Of a stretch of DNA of 64,000 nucleotides, positions 63,654 through 64,000 are shown piece by piece. The notes below the pieces were generated by a model, which saw only the letters and a program-made list of their open reading frames with translations, had not been told where the DNA came from and did no database searches. The stretch comes from Streptomyces filipinensis (GTDB lineage: Bacteria; Actinomycetota; Actinomycetes; Streptomycetales; Streptomycetaceae): positions 94,675 to 158,674 of the forward strand of contig NZ_BMTD01000020.1 in the NCBI RefSeq assembly GCF_014649495.1, in the 5' to 3' direction. Positions within the stretch are counted from its first letter, which is position 1; every line of letters begins with the position of its first letter. The translations under genes and the position numbers were made by a program.

Positions 63654-64000
63654 ATGAACGCAGACGGCCGTACCAGGCTCAACCAGACGCCCGAATGGAC
63701 CGCTCTCGCCAAGCACCGGGAGGAGCTGGCCGACACCCATCTGAGGGAGCTGTTCGCCGCCGATCCCGGGCGCGGTGAGGGGTACACGCTCCAGGTCGGC
63801 GATCTGTACCTCGACTACTCGAAGCACCTGGTCACCGACGAGACGCTGCGGCTGCTGCGCGAGCTGGCCGCCGCCACGGACGTGTTCGGGCTCCGGGACG
63901 CCATGTTCCGCGGCGAGAGGATCAACGTCACCGAGCGGCGGGCCGTGCTGCACACCGCGCTGCGTGCCGCGCGGGACGCGGTGGTCGAGGTCGACGGCGA
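63654..64000 (+). CDS. pgi: Glucose-6-phosphate isomerase, N-terminal part (runs off the window)
   Basis: The first 115 residues are visible, starting MNADGRTRLNQTPEWTALAKH. They contain the N-terminal phosphoglucose isomerase features LYLDYSKHLVTDETLRLLRELA, FGLRDAMFRGERINVTERRAVLHTALR. The enzyme interconverts glucose 6-phosphate and fructose 6-phosphate. The 3' end, with the catalytic residues, lies beyond base 64000. Upstream is TAGGTT at 63607. Confidence 0.95.
   Translation, partial: MNADGRTRLNQTPEWTALAKHREELADTHLRELFAADPGRGEGYTLQVGDLYLDYSKHLVTDETLRLLRELAAATDVFGLRDAMFRGERINVTERRAVLHTALRAARDAVVEVDG

Overview
The window is a chromosomal segment of a high-GC filamentous actinomycete, almost certainly Streptomyces. 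The evidence is very high GC with third-position G/C bias, frequent GTG starts with GGAGG-type ribosome sites, the sporulation regulator whiA, mycothiol-type enzymes, a WhiJ/AbaA-like regulatory cluster (ATP-binding protein, XRE-DUF5753, DUF397), and the order uvrC-rapZ-yvcK-whiA followed further on by gap-pgk-tpiA-secG. I see no prophage, insertion sequence, CRISPR array, rRNA or tRNA. The left part (about 0-27 kb) is a mosaic of small accessory or conditionally used genes. The right part (about 27-64 kb) is mostly core genes.

Layout. 0-9 kb: end of a uracil-DNA glycosylase, GNAT/Rid pair, nucleotidyltransferase, FUSC membrane protein, secreted beta-propeller, amidohydrolase, cytochrome P450, DUF899 protein. 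9-14 kb: ABC exporter, then the divergent ATP-binding/XRE/DUF397 cluster with two palindromes between its arms. 14-26.6 kb: MocR regulator with AhpD-like target, orphan gltD, DUF1772, DUF2293, a kinase-like protein without a P-loop, CorA, a methyltransferase, the pseudouridine operon psuG-psuK, a VOC protein, ogt and a secreted GDPD. 26.8-36.7 kb: MHYT sensor, uvrB, TerD, TerD/FtsK-like protein, TerC under a yybP-ykoY-type (manganese) riboswitch, a Ca2+/H+ antiporter and an MHS transporter. 36.9-49 kb: aroQ, a polar amino-acid ABC operon, MBL hydrolase, maleylpyruvate isomerase-like protein, uvrA, a LacI-regulated sugar kinase, a Rieske lipoprotein and an HTH regulator. 49.5-64 kb: uvrC-rapZ-yvcK-whiA, a secreted carboxypeptidase, gap-pgk-tpiA-secG, an RbpA-family protein, an MFS exporter and the start of pgi.

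The most coherent theme is DNA damage. All three UvrABC genes, ogt, terD and an MFS exporter at 62.3 kb carry the same promoter signature, T/n-TGTC(A/G)GTG-N8-TAnnnT. This is the LexA-independent (PafBC/RecA-NDp) DNA-damage promoter of actinobacteria. At ogt, uvrB and uvrC the -10 element sits 6-7 nt before the start codon, which implies leaderless mRNAs. A second theme is metal and envelope stress (TerD, TerD/FtsK, riboswitch-TerC, ChaA-like antiporter). A third is central glycolysis (gap, pgk, tpiA, pgi) lying next to the gluconeogenesis factor yvcK.
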